Below are positions 60,608 to 64,000 of a stretch of 64,000 bases of DNA, in pieces. The position numbers and the translations under genes were made by a program. The DNA lies in the NCBI GenBank assembly GCA_015660865.1, contig JACTUA010000002.1, positions 299,470 to 363,469 of the forward strand, written 5' to 3'. Origin of the DNA: Methanomicrobiales archaeon. GTDB taxonomy: Archaea; Halobacteriota; Methanomicrobia; Methanomicrobiales; JACTUA01. The notes under the pieces were generated by a model. It did not search any database and was not told the origin of the DNA. It saw only the letters and a list, made by a program, of their open reading frames with translations. The first letter of the stretch is position 1. Each line of letters begins with the position of its first letter.

Positions 60608-60646
60608 AACCGCAAACGGTTTGAAATGCTCTCGTGCAGACGCACG
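60608..60646 (+). promoter_or_regulatory. Two small hairpins in the mtr leader
   Basis: AACCG-CAAA-CGGTT (60608-60621) and CGTGC-AGAC-GCACG (60633-60646) are perfect five-pair stems with four-base loops. They lie directly before the mtrE ribosome-binding site GGGAGGA (60649-60655), so they could influence translation of the first mtr gene. Confidence 0.45.
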
Positions 60647-60661
60647 CAGGGAGGATGCTGA

Positions 60662-61564
60662 ATGGTTGAAAACATTGTCATTGGCATCGGACTAACAGCA
60701 TTTGCCGGTGCCCTGGCAAGCGTCGCTGGCGCTGCCGAGGACGTTGAGTCCGATATCGGGTCCCAGGGGGACCCGAACTCGCAGGTCCAGCTCGCACCAC
60801 AGATGGGGTACATTCACCGTATCTTCAATAAGGCTGTATCCGGTGAGCCCCCTGCCTATGGCCTGTGGGTTGCCCTCGGTGCAGGGCTTGCCGCGGCATT
60901 CCTGCAGGTGAACATAAATCCGATACTTGCACTTGCGCTTGGTTGCGCCATTGCCACCCTGGTTCAGGGCATCTACGCGACCACGGCGTACCTGGGGAGG
61001 ATAGCAAGCCTCGCCAAGTTTGGACAGCCGGTGTACATCGACATCCTCAAGTCGATGACCACCGTAACCATGGCCCATGCCTTCATCGCCATCTTCACCG
61101 CTGTGACGATGTGCTACCTGATGAACGCCGCATTAGGCCACCCGTTCCCGCTCGCCCTCCTCGGCCTCGTCTGGGGGATCGCCCTCGGAGCCGCGGGATC
61201 TGCCACAGGGAACCCGTTCTATGGCAAGGAGCGGCAGTACCAGAACCAGAAGTTCGGCGCAGGCGTGCCGGTGGCCGCCTCGGGGAACATCGTCCGGTAC
61301 GCGGAAGCCGGCGAGAGGAACTCCCTAGACAACGGCTGGTTCACCGCCAAGCTCGGCGGCCCGGCGTCAGGGGTCTGCTTCGGCCTCATCGTCTTCCTCG
61401 AGCTCTGGAGGACGGTGCTCTTCGAGTCCTTCTGGGCAGGCTGGGGAGCGATCTTCGTTGGTCTCATCCTGATCCTCATCTTCACGTTCATCGACCGGTA
61501 TGCTGAGGTCTGGGCGCGGGAGACCTTCGGACCGTATGCAAAACCTGAGGGGGCAGCGAAATGA
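60662..61564 (+). CDS. mtrE: Tetrahydromethanopterin S-methyltransferase subunit E
   Basis: 300 residues, six or so membrane helices, from ATG 60662 with GGGAGGA upstream. Family blocks: VAGAAEDVESDIGSQGDPNS, QLAPQMGYIHRIFNKAVSGE and PFYGKERQYQNQKFGAGVPV. One of the membrane subunits of the sodium-pumping methyltransferase that moves the methyl group to coenzyme M. Its stop overlaps the mtrD start (ATGA). First gene of mtrEDCBA. Confidence 0.96.
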   Translation: MVENIVIGIGLTAFAGALASVAGAAEDVESDIGSQGDPNSQVQLAPQMGYIHRIFNKAVSGEPPAYGLWVALGAGLAAAFLQVNINPILALALGCAIATLVQGIYATTAYLGRIASLAKFGQPVYIDILKSMTTVTMAHAFIAIFTAVTMCYLMNAALGHPFPLALLGLVWGIALGAAGSATGNPFYGKERQYQNQKFGAGVPVAASGNIVRYAEAGERNSLDNGWFTAKLGGPASGVCFGLIVFLELWRTVLFESFWAGWGAIFVGLILILIFTFIDRYAEVWARETFGPYAKPEGAAK

Positions 61565-62397
61565 CCGTCACACCGAAACCAACCGGTGGCGTCGGCATGG
61601 ATCCCGTTGCAAACGCCCTCTCGATCATCCTCATGATCGCGATCATCGGTGCGGCCTGGATCCTCTTCGGGTGGAACACCCTGGTATTCAAGGCCCTCGT
61701 CGCCGTCATTCTCGGCGGTGCACTCGTCGGCTTTGGCGTGCACTTCGTCCCCGTCGGCGGCGCTCCTGCTGCCATGGGGCAGGCCCCGGGGATCGCGACG
61801 GGTGTCGCGATGCTCGCTGCTGGTGCGGGCCTTGCCGGCCTCTTCGGCGGAGCCTTCGCGGTTCCCCTCGGCCTCCTGACATCGGTTGTCGCGGGAGGCA
61901 TCGGCGGGGCACTCATGATGGCCATCACCTGCCTCTTCGTCACCCTCATCTACACCTACGGGATGGGGATCCCCTCGGCCTCGGGGAAGGTCAAGGTCGA
62001 CCCGATCACGGGCGACACCCAGGCTGAGTACAAGTCCCAAGGGACCGAAGGGCACGGGCTCCCGTTCTCCTCCTTCGCCGGCGGCGTCATCGGAGGGTTC
62101 CTGGGAGGCTTCGGAGGGACACTCATCTACTACGCCCTCCTGCAGGTGTACGAGGCAAAACTCCCGACACTCCTCTCGGCCTCGGCGTCGGCTGTCGCGC
62201 CGGTTGCTGTCTCTCTCGCAGGGATCTTTGCCATCGGGATGTTCCTCGTGAACGCAGTTCTTGCCGCGTACAACATCACGGGCACCACCGAAGGGTTCCA
62301 TGACCCCAAGTTCGCGAGGTTCCCGCGGGCAATATTCGCGAGCCTGGCCGCTTCCGCCGTCTGCGGTATCGTGGCGATCCTGGTCGCCGCTCTGTGA
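61561..62397 (+). CDS. mtrD: Tetrahydromethanopterin S-methyltransferase subunit D
   Basis: 278 residues with six or seven helices. Blocks: GGALVGFGVHFVPVGGAPAA, GQAPGIATGVAMLAAGAGLA, TYGMGIPSASGKVKVDPITG and NITGTTEGFHDPKFARFPRA, matching MtrD. Contributes to the membrane sodium channel. The ATG overlaps the mtrE stop by 4 bases; mtrC follows after 9 bases. Confidence 0.96.
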   Translation: MTVTPKPTGGVGMDPVANALSIILMIAIIGAAWILFGWNTLVFKALVAVILGGALVGFGVHFVPVGGAPAAMGQAPGIATGVAMLAAGAGLAGLFGGAFAVPLGLLTSVVAGGIGGALMMAITCLFVTLIYTYGMGIPSASGKVKVDPITGDTQAEYKSQGTEGHGLPFSSFAGGVIGGFLGGFGGTLIYYALLQVYEAKLPTLLSASASAVAPVAVSLAGIFAIGMFLVNAVLAAYNITGTTEGFHDPKFARFPRAIFASLAASAVCGIVAILVAAL

Positions 62398-62406
62398 GGT
62401 GGAAAG

Positions 62407-63261
62407 ATGACTGTCAAAATTGAAGTTAAGGAAGGCGGAACCCCCCACAACACCATCATGTGGGCCGGACTCCTCGCATCCCTCGTCTGCCTCTACCTGG
62501 GCGCAGGCCTGAACCTCGCGTTCAATGCCTACACCTTCTCATTCTTCGGAGGGCTCGCGGCCGTCTGCGCCATCGTCTGGGGGTCCAACACCATCAAGAC
62601 CCTCTGTTCGTACGGGATAGGGACCGGTGTCCCCTCCACGGGGTACACGTCCTTCGGAGCTGGTGTTATCGCCATGCTCCTCGCGAGCCGGGTCTCCTGG
62701 TACCTGGCACCCATCGTCCTCGTGATCGTTGCCGCCATCATCGGGTTGATCCTCGGGTACCTGGCAAACAATGTGATCATGATGAAGATCCCGGTGCTCA
62801 TCAAGTCTACCGTCGAGCTCGTCATGGTCGGCGCTCTCGTGCTCATGGGATTGGCCCTGATGACGACGAGCAGCTACTCGCTCCTGAGCATGGTATCGAC
62901 CCAGACAAGCCTCCTCGGGCTCCCGGTCGCGGGCCATGCCGGTTCGTTCATCGGCATCGCCATCATAGCCGTGGCCTTCATCCTCGGCATGATCGCGGTC
63001 CAGCACCCGTTCAACGCAACCCTCGGGCCGAGCTGGCAGCAGGACAGGATGCTCATGCTTGCTGCCGAGGTCGGGTTCCTCACCATGATCCCGGTGGCGT
63101 TCATGTCCATCGCGTACCTCAGCCCACTTGCTGTCATAGTCTCGATCGTCGTCTCGGTCGGGGGCTGGTTCTACACGTATAACCAGTTCCTCTGCCTCTC
63201 GAAGCGGGACGCGGCAGCATGGCTCGATGCAAAACCCATCAGGGAGCCGGAGGGACACTGA
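62407..63261 (+). CDS. mtrC: Tetrahydromethanopterin S-methyltransferase subunit C
   Basis: 284 residues, about eight helices: strongly hydrophobic segments around 15-75, 80-120, 135-160, 175-200 and 220-255. The blocks CSYGIGTGVPSTGYTSFGAG and QHPFNATLGPSWQQDRML match MtrC. Part of the membrane portion of Mtr. mtrB starts one base after its stop. Confidence 0.95.
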   Translation: MTVKIEVKEGGTPHNTIMWAGLLASLVCLYLGAGLNLAFNAYTFSFFGGLAAVCAIVWGSNTIKTLCSYGIGTGVPSTGYTSFGAGVIAMLLASRVSWYLAPIVLVIVAAIIGLILGYLANNVIMMKIPVLIKSTVELVMVGALVLMGLALMTTSSYSLLSMVSTQTSLLGLPVAGHAGSFIGIAIIAVAFILGMIAVQHPFNATLGPSWQQDRMLMLAAEVGFLTMIPVAFMSIAYLSPLAVIVSIVVSVGGWFYTYNQFLCLSKRDAAAWLDAKPIREPEGH

Positions 63262-63262
63262 T

Positions 63263-63550
63263 ATGGGACTTATTCTCGCGCTGCCCGAGTACGGGCTTGT
63301 TGTCGATCCCCTCATCGGGGTCCTCTCCTCGGCCGGTGAGTCGCTCCAGCCGATCATCGATAAGGTGGCGGTGCTGGAGGGCGTCGCCGACGACCTGGTG
63401 AACATGCTCTCCGGGGAAGGGAACTTCCTCGCATCGTTCCCAGGCAGGGAGAAGGCGCTCCCGGTTGCCGGTGGTATCAGCGCCTTCTGGTACGGACTCG
63501 CTGTCGGACTCTTCATCGCAGGGGTAGTTGCCCTGCAGTTCGTGAGGTGA
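63263..63550 (+). CDS. mtrB: Tetrahydromethanopterin S-methyltransferase subunit B
   Basis: 95 residues from ATG 63263; the frame opens a little earlier inside mtrC, but MGLILALPEYGLVVDPLIG is the family start. A soluble N-terminal part is followed by one C-terminal membrane helix (AFWYGLAVGLFIAGVVALQF). Six bases before mtrA. Confidence 0.93.
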   Translation: MGLILALPEYGLVVDPLIGVLSSAGESLQPIIDKVAVLEGVADDLVNMLSGEGNFLASFPGREKALPVAGGISAFWYGLAVGLFIAGVVALQFVR

Positions 63551-63556
63551 GGCGCG

Positions 63557-64000
63557 ATGGCAGAGAAGAAGCAAGCGGCCAGCGGATGGCCCATATCCAG
63601 AGGGGACTTCATAAGCGGCGATGCCAACAGCTGCGTCGCGGTCGTCACCATGGGCTCCCACCTCGATGAGAAGGGGCTCTGTGACGCCGGCGCCGCTATC
63701 TGCGGGTCCTGCAAGACCGAGAACCTCGGTCTCGAGAAGGTCATCGCAAACGTCATCTCCGACCCCAATATCCGCTTCATCATCACCTGCGGAACCGAGG
63801 TGAAGGGTCACCTCGCAGGCCAGACATTCAAGGCCCTCCACGCAAACGGCGTGAAAGAAGGCCGGGTCGTCAAGGCCGAGGGTGCCATCCCCTTCATCGA
63901 GAACCTGAAGGATGACGCCATAAAAAGGTTCCAGGAACAGGTCAAGATCGTTGACATCATGGAGACCGAGGACAACGGCGCCATCAAGGCCAAGATCGCT
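63557..64000 (+). CDS. mtrA: Tetrahydromethanopterin S-methyltransferase subunit A (cobamide-binding), 3'-truncated
   Basis: Reading from ATG 63557 gives 148 residues to the window end without a stop: [20 protein letters not shown] and onward. It contains [49 protein letters not shown] and [13 protein letters not shown]. MtrA carries the cobamide that accepts the methyl group; a conserved His in [10 protein letters not shown] is the expected cobalt ligand. The C-terminal membrane anchor lies outside the window, as do mtrF, mtrG and mtrH. Confidence 0.95.
   Translation, partial: MAEKKQAASGWPISRGDFISGDANSCVAVVTMGSHLDEKGLCDAGAAICGSCKTENLGLEKVIANVISDPNIRFIITCGTEVKGHLAGQTFKALHANGVKEGRVVKAEGAIPFIENLKDDAIKRFQEQVKIVDIMETEDNGAIKAKIA

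Noticed and set aside
1..64000. CRISPR arrays, insertion sequences, integrases, rRNA and tRNA genes
   Set aside because: No regularly spaced repeats, transposase-like proteins with terminal inverted repeats, or structural RNA sequences were seen on reading through the window; a dedicated RNA search was not possible.

Overview
The window is GC-rich, gene-dense archaeal DNA from a hydrogenotrophic methanogen. It carries mcrBDCGA, mtrEDCBA (running off the right edge), two ftr copies, a tungsten/molybdenum formylmethanofuran dehydrogenase cluster interleaved with heterodisulfide reductase genes, mfnB for methanofuran and an aks cluster for coenzyme B. Gene content (fwd-hdr-mvhD in one block, DUF4013 proteins, a peptide-modifying radical SAM enzyme of the Mhun_1560 type) points to Methanomicrobiales; the genus cannot be fixed from this window. 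Initiation is archaeal: GTG and TTG starts are common, and several promoters have a TATA box about 25-30 bases before the start codon, implying very short or absent leaders. I found no rRNA, tRNA, CRISPR array or insertion sequence.

Left third (1-17,500): a truncated coiled-coil gene; a membrane Ser/Thr kinase whose N-terminal membrane domain sits in another frame, beside a winged-helix/FHA protein; YchF GTPase; a pyruvate-kinase-C-domain-like protein; several membrane proteins including a DUF92/VTE6-like one; valS, tmk, a HisA/HisF relative, mfnB, guaB and an ArsR-type regulator.

Accessory region (17,500-35,900): a PflA-like radical SAM gene followed by a 771-residue protein with a possible caspase-like His/Cys dyad; beyond it lies a detached copy of the radical SAM gene's 3' end. 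Then come small zinc-ribbon, HTH and YHS proteins, a divergent second ftr coupled to a 5-formyl-THF cyclo-ligase, a PP2C phosphatase, a pair of small paralogues, pheS-trpS-endA, a lycopene-cyclase-domain membrane protein, nfo, an AT-rich gene-poor stretch, a SPASM radical SAM enzyme, a DUF4013 protein and an FkbM methyltransferase.

Coenzyme B block (35,878-44,129, minus strand): nine tightly overlapping genes run from methanogenesis marker 11 through a biotin-synthase-like radical SAM protein, a stand-alone IorA-like TPP enzyme, aksA, aksD, aksE (with the homoaconitase YLRT loop), an unknown protein and aksF to archaemetzincin. The TPP enzyme and the radical SAM protein are placed where two unassigned steps of coenzyme B synthesis (2-oxosuberate decarboxylation, thiol introduction) need enzymes. 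I regard this as the most promising undescribed system here.

Energy metabolism block (44,271-64,000): canonical ftr is divergent from fwdG-fwdF-hdrC-hdrB-hdrA-mvhD-fwdD-fwdB-fwdA-fwdC. The gene order fits physical coupling of flavin-based electron bifurcation to CO2 reduction. It is followed by mcrBDCGA and mtrEDCBA, each with a structured AT-rich leader.
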